A DNA stretch of 23,723 nt. It comes from Wolbachia endosymbiont of Mansonella ozzardi. Lineage in GTDB: Bacteria; Pseudomonadota; Alphaproteobacteria; Rickettsiales; Anaplasmataceae. This document shows positions 9,840-17,780 of the stretch, in pieces (position 1 is the first letter of the stretch; each line of letters opens with the position of its first letter). Location of the stretch: positions 1 through 23,723 of the forward strand of contig NZ_JADAKK010000010.1 of NCBI RefSeq assembly GCF_020278625.1. Direction: 5' to 3'. The translations under genes were made by a program, and so were the position numbers. The notes beneath the pieces are model-generated. The model searched no databases, had not been told where the DNA came from, and saw only the letters and a program-made list of their open reading frames with translations.

Positions 9840-12727
9840 TAAATAAGAAATTACTATTATTGGTATTATATCTTGCAATTGCTGGCTGTAACATGGATTG
9901 TGTCGAGCCTGGGCTACAAAGCAGAAATACTAGTGTTAATGTGAATGTTCCAGTTCGTAAAGCTGATGAAGGAGTCAAAATTCATTGGGTTGATTCTGGT
10001 CAAGTAATTAGTAAGGATGAAAAAATCAAATTTATCCTTAGTGGATCAGTAAATTTTTGCTTCCCTAAAGAAGGCAAGAACCCAAGAAAAGTACTTGTTC
10101 CTGCCGTATTTTGTGCTGATGGTTCAGTACCAAATTATAGTAGCGAGTTAGCTGATAATTCCGGTCTTAATGAACAAGAAGTGTGTGGTAGTAGAGGATT
10201 TGGTAGCAATAGACGTTATGTAGATACCGGAATTAAAGTGAATCCTGGTGATAAATTAAGCTTTAGCTTGGTTCCCAGGGAGATAACAATTGATTATGAC
10301 AACCCAGGAGAAAAAATTAGCTTTGATGACAATTGTTATAGAAAGGAAAAAGAAGATGAGAAAGGAGGTGACAAAGACAAAGCTACAATAAAAGAAATGC
10401 TTAATGGAGGAACGTTCTTTTGTGGAAGCAATGGTAAAAGGACTGCAGTAGAATTTCCTAAACTCAACAAAGAGGACATAGAAAAAAGAAAAGTTCTAGT
10501 TGGTAACGGCTACACTCCATATGATAACAAAGTGCATTTTAATAAAAATTTCATTAAGGAAAATGAGCCATGGATAAATGGCGCACTGTTAGATTTGCGA
10601 CGAGCAAGAGTAGGATTGAATGAATTATGTGAAGGAAAAAACTGTGGCCCTACCAAAGTGAAAAAGTATGGCTCTTATGAGCTTAATTGTTACTACCAGG
10701 CTATATGCTATACCAAAGAAGGCATATTCAATGATGGTTTGCTTAAAAAAGGAAATCGGAACTGTGTCTCCTCTATAAGATACAAAAAATATGATACTAA
10801 AAACGGTACATGCGACATGTACTCTCACCTTAAAGAGGTTGAAGATAAGCTTAAGGAGATTGAAGAAAACAAAGGTAGCACTGGTTTTACGTCAACCAGC
10901 GAAGAAGACATTGAAAATATCTCCTGGGCTGAAGCTCTTGTTGCAAAAATTGGTAATTTTGACCCTACAAAGAATCGTGGGTCTGACAGGGAAAATGGTG
11001 ACGCTAGGGGTGCTCAATGTCTTCCAAAAGAAAAGGGTGCCGATGAAAATCGAGAGTATAAGTGTTCAAAAATCAGCAATGATTTTGAAGATTTTTCTTT
11101 AAGGTTGAATTATAATTATGAGGTAAACAGAAGTATACCGCCTGGTAGTGATATAATGCTCGCTATTGCAGACCATGGTTTCTATAAAGCTGATAGGGGT
11201 GGGTACCATGTTGAAGTAACTAGGTCATGTGAATACATTAATGGCGAAAAACTGTATGTATATTTAGGTAACGAACCACCTGAAGATTTGAGTAGAGTGG
11301 GAACTAGTGATTTCAAAGTAGTAGGAATAAGAGAAAAAGTAGACGGAAAAGATAAGTATACCATATTAGATGTAATAAGCGGAGAACATTTTCAGGATGG
11401 AGAATCTAAGAAGATATATTTCGTTATCGATGTAAGTAACGTAGGAAAAGAAGATATTACAGATGAAAAAGGCAAATATTATGAAAATAATGAGTATAAT
11501 ATAACCTTGTTTGTCAAAAGAAAAATTAACGATTTCATCTCATTAAATGTAAACAAAGTATTTGACTTTATAAAAAAAGAAGTAATCGGAGATGGCATCA
11601 AAGATTTATACAAAGGGTATGTTAAAGGTCTTCTTCAAGGGGTAAGGACTTTACTTACTTTATACATTATATTTACTGTCGTTAACTATATGCTTGGAAC
11701 AATACAGCTAAGTAAATTTGACTTTACCGTAAGGATGATGAAGATAGCATTCATAGCTTTTGCCTTTAGCGATAAGAGCTGGGAGCTCTTTGGCACAACT
11801 TTATCCAAACTTTTTATGGACGGTAGCACCCATTTAGTAGATAGCTTCTCTGGTTATATAGGAGAAGGAGGTAAAAGGTTTGCGTTCTTAGATTTAACAG
11901 CAGGAATATTATTCACAGGAGAAACATGGATGAAGTTTTCATCATTGATATTCGCTGGCCCTTTTGGCTTTATTGCTTTTTTAATAATACTCCATGCTAG
12001 TTTTATGTTCTTAAAATGCATTATTAGCGCTACATTTAGGTACGTGATATCTACTATCTTAGTAGCGTTTTTGCTGTCATTAACACCTTTATTTATCGTG
12101 TTTATCTTATTTCAACAGACTAAGTCCCTGTTTTACAACTGGATAAAGACACTTGCTCATATCACAGTACAGCCTATGGTTCTATTTTCATCTCTATCAA
12201 TTTTGAATCAATTGATGTATTCAGTTTTGTATAATCTCACAAATTTCTCTGCATGCTATCAATGTTTAATTAGTATAAATTTCTTATCCTACGATCTCTG
12301 CCTTATGAAATCCATACTGCCTCTTGGATATAGTCCTAGCACTAGTGTTGATGTTGCATTAAGTGATGGAACGAAAACTGGCGGGCACTTTGCAGCATTA
12401 CCTATAGACCTAATTCAGGCAATTATATACTTCATTACTGCCAAAGCAATGGAAGTTTTTGTTTCTGCATCAGAAACTATGGCACAAACAATATTTAGTG
12501 CTGGTTTTGGGATTGCTGGCAGTGTTGGTCACATTGCTAGCAGTGCATCACAAGCTATGCTTTCAACTGTTGGGCTTGATAATGACACTCAGAGCATGAT
12601 AAAGGGCATCAAACAGAAAATGGGTAAAGATCGAGCTCAAATTGAATATAAGTTGCCTGATACGCCAAAGCAACAAGAAGAGAAAGGAGAGTCTGGAGCT
12701 AAAGACAAGGAAAGAAGAAGGAAATGA
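9836..12727 (+). CDS. virB6: VirB6-family type IV secretion protein, paralog 3, lipoprotein signal
   Basis: This third VirB6 paralog (963 aa) overlaps paralog 2 by 4 bp (ATGA), a classic coupled joint. It starts with MINKKLLLLVLYLAIAGC, a lipoprotein signal with lipobox AIAGC and Cys18. The exported region (about 19-580) has two W/Y-V-D-S/T-G motifs, at W51 and at D130, the second followed by NPGDKLSF. It also has ADHGFYKADRGGY from D446, and later a YYENNEYNITLF segment that mirrors the end of the paralog 2 ectodomain. Hydrophobic segments lie at about 599-622, 703-760, 773-800 and 855-885, with the family signature SLTPLFIVFILF (T750) and NWIKTLAH. The tail is charged. Cysteines are frequent in the exported part, as expected for a disulfide-forming compartment. 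Confidence 0.92.
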   Translation: MINKKLLLLVLYLAIAGCNMDCVEPGLQSRNTSVNVNVPVRKADEGVKIHWVDSGQVISKDEKIKFILSGSVNFCFPKEGKNPRKVLVPAVFCADGSVPNYSSELADNSGLNEQEVCGSRGFGSNRRYVDTGIKVNPGDKLSFSLVPREITIDYDNPGEKISFDDNCYRKEKEDEKGGDKDKATIKEMLNGGTFFCGSNGKRTAVEFPKLNKEDIEKRKVLVGNGYTPYDNKVHFNKNFIKENEPWINGALLDLRRARVGLNELCEGKNCGPTKVKKYGSYELNCYYQAICYTKEGIFNDGLLKKGNRNCVSSIRYKKYDTKNGTCDMYSHLKEVEDKLKEIEENKGSTGFTSTSEEDIENISWAEALVAKIGNFDPTKNRGSDRENGDARGAQCLPKEKGADENREYKCSKISNDFEDFSLRLNYNYEVNRSIPPGSDIMLAIADHGFYKADRGGYHVEVTRSCEYINGEKLYVYLGNEPPEDLSRVGTSDFKVVGIREKVDGKDKYTILDVISGEHFQDGESKKIYFVIDVSNVGKEDITDEKGKYYENNEYNITLFVKRKINDFISLNVNKVFDFIKKEVIGDGIKDLYKGYVKGLLQGVRTLLTLYIIFTVVNYMLGTIQLSKFDFTVRMMKIAFIAFAFSDKSWELFGTTLSKLFMDGSTHLVDSFSGYIGEGGKRFAFLDLTAGILFTGETWMKFSSLIFAGPFGFIAFLIILHASFMFLKCIISATFRYVISTILVAFLLSLTPLFIVFILFQQTKSLFYNWIKTLAHITVQPMVLFSSLSILNQLMYSVLYNLTNFSACYQCLISINFLSYDLCLMKSILPLGYSPSTSVDVALSDGTKTGGHFAALPIDLIQAIIYFITAKAMEVFVSASETMAQTIFSAGFGIAGSVGHIASSASQAMLSTVGLDNDTQSMIKGIKQKMGKDRAQIEYKLPDTPKQQEEKGESGAKDKERRRK

Positions 12728-12802
12728 GTGATATCATGGAGTAGCTAATTAAAAAGATATTTTAAGTAAAGTTCTATTTCTATATTTGGAAAAAATTTAG
12801 AT

Positions 12803-15800
12803 ATGCAGTTACGCTTAGGCAAATTTTGGGTTAGATTACTACTTCTTACAGCTTATGTGCTGATAACAGGTTGTAATAAGAACGACATTCCTTTTCCAAG
12901 GTGCATATCCGCTGATTATTTTGGTCCTGAACCTATTACAGTTGGTGCTCATTTTCCAATCGGTCATGATGCGTTTTTTCCAGAAGGTGAAAGTGGAGAA
13001 CCTATTGATCCTGAGACCGGCGAAATCAATTATGGTTTTCACCCTAATCAAGTGGTAAAGTGGAAGGATACTGGACTCGAAACCAATGGAGATGACTTAA
13101 TAGTACGAGTTAATGGTGCATGGACATCTTGGAGTAATAATAAGAAAGAATCTAAAGGCGGTTACAGCTTGCAAAGCTTGGAGCAGTTGAAATATGCAAC
13201 CAAATTCGAAAGCAAACAAGGCGATAATAGCTTGCCTGACTTTCACTTGGTTTGTAGTGATTATAAATCTAGTATGCAAAAATTTTCAAGTAGTTCTAGT
13301 ACAAGTTGTACTGTAAATTGTAAGCGCATTAATGAGGATGATGGCAAAAGCATAGTATCACGTGGTGCTCCATGCTGGTTTACCAACGGTCATGGTGCTT
13401 ACCTTCTGTTTAAAAAGCCGGGTGACAACAACCCTAACGAAAGTCTGAAATCTATGCGCAATCCTCAATCTCCCACTGTGCATTTAGGTTATGACTCTAT
13501 AGCAGAAGATGGAAGCGGGCTTTTTACTTTAAAGAGAGGAGATAGAACTAAATTAAAGGACAGAAATTGTAATATGCTAGAATTAGAAAAGGGATGGAAA
13601 ATATATGCAAAAATATTAGACAGATATTACTTAGACAATGTAGGTGGCTACTCTTTTGAATTTTTGAGTGGAGTGCAGAAACCAAGTAGTTTTGGATTTT
13701 TTGATTACGTTTATCACTACCTAAAGTGTGTATTATTGATCAATAAAAATTGCAAAAAGTATTTTGACAGTAACGACCCTGCAGCAGCACAGGCTATGTT
13801 TCAGAATATAGCTGAAAAGAGTGCAAGTTTTCATAATTTCGTTCTTTCCTTGCTCGTTTTATTTATAGTGATTTCATTGCTCCTTTACCTTTTTGGTATG
13901 ATACGAGAAACTAAGCATGATATCCTTATCAGGATGATGAAAATCACTCTAGTAATAGTGCTTATATCTCCTGGAAGTTTTAAGTTTTTTTACGATCATT
14001 TCCTCACTTTGTTTGTTGAAGGAATTGAATATATGATAAATGTAATTACTAGCTTTGCTCCTAATATGAATACAGATGCTAATTGGAACCTTGCCGAAGC
14101 CGGTGGAGAAGCCCGTGTTAAATTGTTCAGTTTCATGGAAGATATGTTCAACAAGTTTTTTGCTTACTCTGTTTGGAAAAAGTTTGCAGCGTTTTTGCAT
14201 TACCAAATATGGGCAAGCCTGCTTATGATACCGGCAATTTTCATAGGGATCGTTTTATATTTCCTGTTATGCATATATGCTTACATAATATTCCTTTCCG
14301 GCTTTGTGGGTATAGCTTTTCTTATAGCCATAATGCCACTGTTTCTAATCTCTATCTTATTTTCACCGCTGAAAAGTCTATTTGAAGGTTGGATAAAATT
14401 CTGTATTAGTTTTTGCTTACAATCAATTATGATATTTGCCTTGCTGTCATTGTTGGCTGCAGTTATAACGAATACCTTTTATAGGCATCTAGGTTTCACT
14501 GTATGCTACAATGAATGGCTTGAGGTAAGATTGTGTGTTCCAAAATGGATGTTTGGCGGTTTTTGTATCATTGATAAACAGTATTTTGGTTGGACTCCAG
14601 GACAAATTTTTGTACCTTACACTATCGGAGAGGCTTCCCCATTGAACGTAGATAAAAACGTAGAGGGCATAGAAAAAATAAGCAGAAAAGGTGGCACAAT
14701 AAAATTCACTGGCGGTGCTGGATATATTCCTCTTCCACCAGATTACCCTAAACATACAGAAGGTGAACATAAAGGTGAATACATAAAAGGTTTTCGTTAT
14801 ATAGATTATCCTTTCTTTAACCCAATTCCTGGTACTAAAGAGAATCCAGCAGACCATTATATAGCAGAAAGCGACATGGTAGTTGACAAGAACTGTAGTG
14901 AAAAAGATCTAGTGCGTCTGGCAAACAGTTTATCTCATGCATCAGAGAAAGCCGATATCTTATCGTTGATAGACAGTATAAACAATAAGATAGGTGGCGG
15001 TGATATCAACAAGATAGTAGAGCGCCACTGTCAAGATGTAAATAAATGCAACAGTTATGAGGAAATAATAAGTGAAATAAGGTTTTTAGTGCAGAGAGTA
15101 GTGGAAACAAAAGGTTGTAGAGTACTGGGGTTTCACAAGTTATATGAGGATCCCAACAGCGAATATTGCCAGAAATGTAAAGATTGTGATAATTGCAAAA
15201 ACTATCAAGAAAATAGTGACTATCAAAGGGTGCAAGACATACAGAGAGGTTATTTAATCAATGCGGGGGAAATCTTTGTATTATTCTTGCTTTCATTTTT
15301 AATGTTCTCCTTACGTGAGTTCGTGCAACAAATGGGTTCAAGTATCGCTGGTGGTGGATTTAGCGTTTATAGTATATCTAGAATGCATGAAGCCTCACCT
15401 TTAGTTGGCATAATGGAAGGATTAAAGCGAAAGTGGCAAGATTTTGCTGGTGGGAGATTAGAGTCTTTAGGCAAGTGGGCTACTTATTTACCGAATAGAT
15501 TATCCGGAGGTACGGCTAATCTACTGGGCAGGATGCCACTAGTCGGGGGTGTGTTGAAATACGCTATTAATGTGCCACGTAAGTTTGTAGGTGCTACTAT
15601 AGAAGCAACAAAATTTGCAACGTCGCCTGAAAATGACGTCGATAAACTTGAGGAAAAAATTTACAAGGCTTTTGGAGTTGACAAGGAAGATATTACACAC
15701 AGAAGAATTAGTAGATATTTAGATTATTACAAAAGATATGTTGGATCACATTTGGGTTATACAATAGAAGATGTTATGAAATTTACCTGGGAGCATGGCG

Positions 15801-16063
15801 TTGATTCTATAGGAAAGCATAGCTATAACCATAACTTACTCTATAGAGCAAAATCACATAGGCGAGAATTCTTGGATAAACTTCGTGACTACACCATAGG
15901 GCGCAAGAGAAAACCAGAGAGATATAAAGATGAAGGTGATAGTACTCAACCTAGTGAGCCAAATTCGGAGAAATCAGGTGAGCTTTTGAGAGATCTATCA
16001 AAAGGATCAGTAAAAAGAAGTGTACCGGGTGAGGAAGAAGGAGGTAACAATGGAAATCCGTAA
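12803..16063 (+). CDS. virB6: VirB6-family type IV secretion protein, paralog 4, lipoprotein signal
   Basis: This is the last and longest VirB6 paralog (1086 aa). A lipoprotein signal ends in LITGC with Cys24. Residues 87-283 carry a segment resembling a LecA-type beta-sandwich: WKDTGL at 87, a GDDLIV...GAWTSW block to W110, GAYLLFKKPGD in the middle, and DRYYLDNVGGY at 273-283. Hydrophobic segments lie at about 343-366, 374-405, 471-519, 530-560 and 822-843, with family signature AIMPLFLISILF (M511) and GWIKF. A long loop (561-815) includes a C-x2-C-x2-C-x2-C cluster at C789, C792, C795 and C798. The roughly 240-residue tail is hydrophilic and basic. A 75-bp gap precedes the gene with no strong ribosome-binding site; its 3' end overlaps the next gene by 14 bp. 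Confidence 0.92.
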   Translation: MQLRLGKFWVRLLLLTAYVLITGCNKNDIPFPRCISADYFGPEPITVGAHFPIGHDAFFPEGESGEPIDPETGEINYGFHPNQVVKWKDTGLETNGDDLIVRVNGAWTSWSNNKKESKGGYSLQSLEQLKYATKFESKQGDNSLPDFHLVCSDYKSSMQKFSSSSSTSCTVNCKRINEDDGKSIVSRGAPCWFTNGHGAYLLFKKPGDNNPNESLKSMRNPQSPTVHLGYDSIAEDGSGLFTLKRGDRTKLKDRNCNMLELEKGWKIYAKILDRYYLDNVGGYSFEFLSGVQKPSSFGFFDYVYHYLKCVLLINKNCKKYFDSNDPAAAQAMFQNIAEKSASFHNFVLSLLVLFIVISLLLYLFGMIRETKHDILIRMMKITLVIVLISPGSFKFFYDHFLTLFVEGIEYMINVITSFAPNMNTDANWNLAEAGGEARVKLFSFMEDMFNKFFAYSVWKKFAAFLHYQIWASLLMIPAIFIGIVLYFLLCIYAYIIFLSGFVGIAFLIAIMPLFLISILFSPLKSLFEGWIKFCISFCLQSIMIFALLSLLAAVITNTFYRHLGFTVCYNEWLEVRLCVPKWMFGGFCIIDKQYFGWTPGQIFVPYTIGEASPLNVDKNVEGIEKISRKGGTIKFTGGAGYIPLPPDYPKHTEGEHKGEYIKGFRYIDYPFFNPIPGTKENPADHYIAESDMVVDKNCSEKDLVRLANSLSHASEKADILSLIDSINNKIGGGDINKIVERHCQDVNKCNSYEEIISEIRFLVQRVVETKGCRVLGFHKLYEDPNSEYCQKCKDCDNCKNYQENSDYQRVQDIQRGYLINAGEIFVLFLLSFLMFSLREFVQQMGSSIAGGGFSVYSISRMHEASPLVGIMEGLKRKWQDFAGGRLESLGKWATYLPNRLSGGTANLLGRMPLVGGVLKYAINVPRKFVGATIEATKFATSPENDVDKLEEKIYKAFGVDKEDITHRRISRYLDYYKRYVGSHLGYTIEDVMKFTWEHGVDSIGKHSYNHNLLYRAKSHRREFLDKLRDYTIGRKRKPERYKDEGDSTQPSEPNSEKSGELLRDLSKGSVKRSVPGEEEGGNNGNP

Positions 16064-16679
16064 AAAAAACTTCAAAGGTCTTGATTATTATAAACTGCAC
16101 CAGGATAAAGATGGTAGCATAAAGCTAAGTAACTACGATGACATTTTAAATGCGCGTAGAGCAAGAGTAGACTTATTGCTGGATAACACCAAGCAAGATG
16201 ATATTAATCTTTCAAAGCTCAACAAGGCTCTTAGTAAGAAACTCATGGATGATAGAGAATTGTTGTCTGAATTTGACAAAGAAGATCAAGAAATTGCTCA
16301 GGAAGAACTCAAGATGTTTAATATTTTAGACAACCTCAATAATCTTGCAAACATTAAAAGTGAAGATCTACTCGAGGTCAGTTTATTACTATCGGACCTT
16401 AGCTTCATAGAAAGAAATGTTGTACTGAATACCGATCAGAATCTTGATCTAGCAGCGTTTAAAGACCTATTTATTGAAAGAAAGGCATCTGGTGAGGAAT
16501 ATAGTGATGAAGAATGTAAAAGCTTTCTTGATAATATAGATAAAATCAATACTATAATTAAGCTAGAGCTAGAAGGTAGGATTGAAGGGCTAAATCATAA
16601 TGAAAAGAACGACTGTGATGATTTACAAGATGAAATTAGCCGAGCAATAGATACAATCAAAAAAAAAGTAGTCGACTAA
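16050..16679 (+). CDS. Hypothetical acidic helical protein at the end of the vir operon
   Basis: I do not recognise a family. The start at 16050 is chosen because a perfect Shine-Dalgarno, AAGGAGGT (16038-16045), lies 5 nt upstream; an ATG 30 bp earlier lacks one. The 209-aa product is highly charged and rich in Leu, Asp, Glu and Lys. It has no signal peptide or membrane segment and reads as mostly alpha-helical with coiled-coil-like heptads at about 35-110 and 165-205. It overlaps virB6-4 by 14 bp, so it is almost certainly co-translated with the secretion genes. Operon position and cytoplasmic character fit a chaperone, regulator or substrate of the secretion system, but that is inference. 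In Wolbachia a gene of unknown function is known to follow the virB6 paralogs. Confidence 0.85.
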   Translation: MEIRKKNFKGLDYYKLHQDKDGSIKLSNYDDILNARRARVDLLLDNTKQDDINLSKLNKALSKKLMDDRELLSEFDKEDQEIAQEELKMFNILDNLNNLANIKSEDLLEVSLLLSDLSFIERNVVLNTDQNLDLAAFKDLFIERKASGEEYSDEECKSFLDNIDKINTIIKLELEGRIEGLNHNEKNDCDDLQDEISRAIDTIKKKVVD

Positions 16680-16791
16680 TTTTGTGTCTACAACCTTCTT
16701 CCTAATGCTAAGTCCCAATGGCAAATAGGATAAATTAAGATACCGTTTTACCAGTCAACAATGGTGCCATCTCAGTGCCCCTCCTCCTGTC

Positions 16792-16814
16792 ATCCCAGTA
16801 CTTGACACTGGGAT
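16792..16814. repeat. Wolbachia-type short hairpin repeat
   Basis: ATCCCAGT and ACTGGGAT form a perfect 8-bp stem around a 7-nt loop (ACTTGAC). The surrounding CTGTCATCCCAGTACTTGAC...GGGATCCTGGATAC wording is typical of a short palindromic repeat scattered through Wolbachia genomes. It lies 113 bp beyond the end of the vir operon and could also act as a transcription end point, though no T run follows. Confidence 0.7.
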
Positions 16815-16841
16815 CCTGGATACTACTTTAGTGATAAATAT

Positions 16842-17294
16842 TTAAGAAACTTACCAGATGAGAAAAAAGGCAAAAGAAACCCTAGTCAATATTTATTTTC
16901 AGTATTGGCATTTTTATGCCTTAAACACTGCAATTTAGCTGCTTCTAAACGCAACTAGCCTAAGCTATGACATTTAAGAAATTTACCAAGCGGAAAAAAA
17001 AGGGAACAAAACCACAAGTTAGCTAGTTATTCCACTTGGATGATGTCTAAAACGACTTATAAGCGTGTTTCAGCTTTTATGGGTAAAAACTCAAAGCTTT
17101 AAAAAGACATGCAGTAAGTACAGCGCACCAAATACAAATTTTCTTGTTACTTTAACCTGCACAGATTGAGAAGTTAAATAAACAGCTTCATTATTATAAT
17201 AAGGGGGTTGAAAGAATTTATCAAGTAGTTTTTTTGTTTCTATTGGATGACGTTATAGCTTTTTTTCACTGTTGCCCATCCGCTTTTTGTGTAG
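16842..17294 (+). repeat. Long inverted repeat, left copy
   Basis: This stretch is present in reverse complement at 20339-20828. Shared landmarks in order are TTTAAGAAACTTACCAGATG, GAAACCCTAGTCAATATTTA, AGTATTGGCATTTTTATGCC, GATGATGTCTAAAACGACTT, AAAAAGACATGCAGTAAGTA, AAGGGGGTTGAAAGAATTTA, GGATGACGTTATAGCTTTTT and CCCATCCGCTTTTTGTGTAG. Identity is high by eye but not perfect. There is no reading frame or transposase in it. An internal duplication is present: the block at 16841-16885 recurs at 16973-17015. It is best described as a non-coding dispersed repeat. Confidence 0.85.
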
Positions 17295-17339
17295 TGAGAA
17301 TGGAATTTGTTATAAGCAGACTTTTTACACAATTAATTG

Positions 17340-17380
17340 TTGAAACTTTATATCTTTAAGTGTATCGTAATTAGTATACT
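17340..17380 (+). promoter_or_regulatory. Possible promoter for the small ORF at 17430
   Basis: TTGAAA (17340-17345) and TATCGT (17363-17368) are 17 bp apart, a sigma-70-like arrangement. An alternative -10, TATACT, lies at 17375-17380 but lacks a good -35. In AT-rich sequence such matches arise by chance, so this is weak support. Confidence 0.3.
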
Positions 17381-17429
17381 TAAAAAGTATTACAGTTCTT
17401 TATAAACAGTAAATATTAAGGTATTTCAT

Positions 17430-17777
17430 ATGTCAGATGATTTGTGGGGTTTTCTTATAGATATTCCCAGTGGAGGTTACATAATTGAGAGTTCATACTG
17501 CGCAGGTGATGAGTGTAGTAGTTACACAGGAAATATCGATCCAAGCGATACCTGGGAGTTTAACTTGGTTTCTCCGGACGGTAAGGTAGCAAAAAAATTT
17601 GAAGCTAGTGTAACGGATCTTTTCGAACCGAGAATTTGCCTTAGTGTAGATAGCAGTGGTAAAAAAATCGATTTTGACATCTCTTCTAAAAATTGTAACA
17701 TAACAAAAGATGGGCTTCTTTGCATTGATGGAAACAATCAAGATCATAAGCTTAAACTCTTGATAAAGAAATATTAG
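17430..17777 (+). CDS. Small hypothetical protein, 115 aa
   Basis: I do not recognise this family. The product is acidic, lacks a signal peptide or membrane segment, and has a pattern of alternating hydrophobic and polar residues that suggests beta strands. It contains five cysteines and several aspartate/glycine turns (SPDGK, DSSGKK, DGNNQD). An AAGG lies about 9 nt before the ATG. The gene converges with the ftsI pseudogene, with 3 bp between their ends. It lies just inside the left inverted repeat, so it may belong to a transferred or inverted block. The reading frame is intact beside a decayed neighbour, which mildly supports it being real, but chance open frames of this size also occur on the opposite strand here. 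Confidence 0.55.
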   Translation: MSDDLWGFLIDIPSGGYIIESSYCAGDECSSYTGNIDPSDTWEFNLVSPDGKVAKKFEASVTDLFEPRICLSVDSSGKKIDFDISSKNCNITKDGLLCIDGNNQDHKLKLLIKKY

Positions 17778-17780
17778 TTT

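Larger units (their letters stand above)
16680..17429. other. Intergenic region with repeats
   Basis: No gene is visible in these 750 bp. The region holds the hairpin repeat at 16792-16814 and the left copy of the long inverted repeat (16842-17294). The last 135 bp are AT-rich and probably contain the promoter for the small ORF at 17430. Confidence 0.6.
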
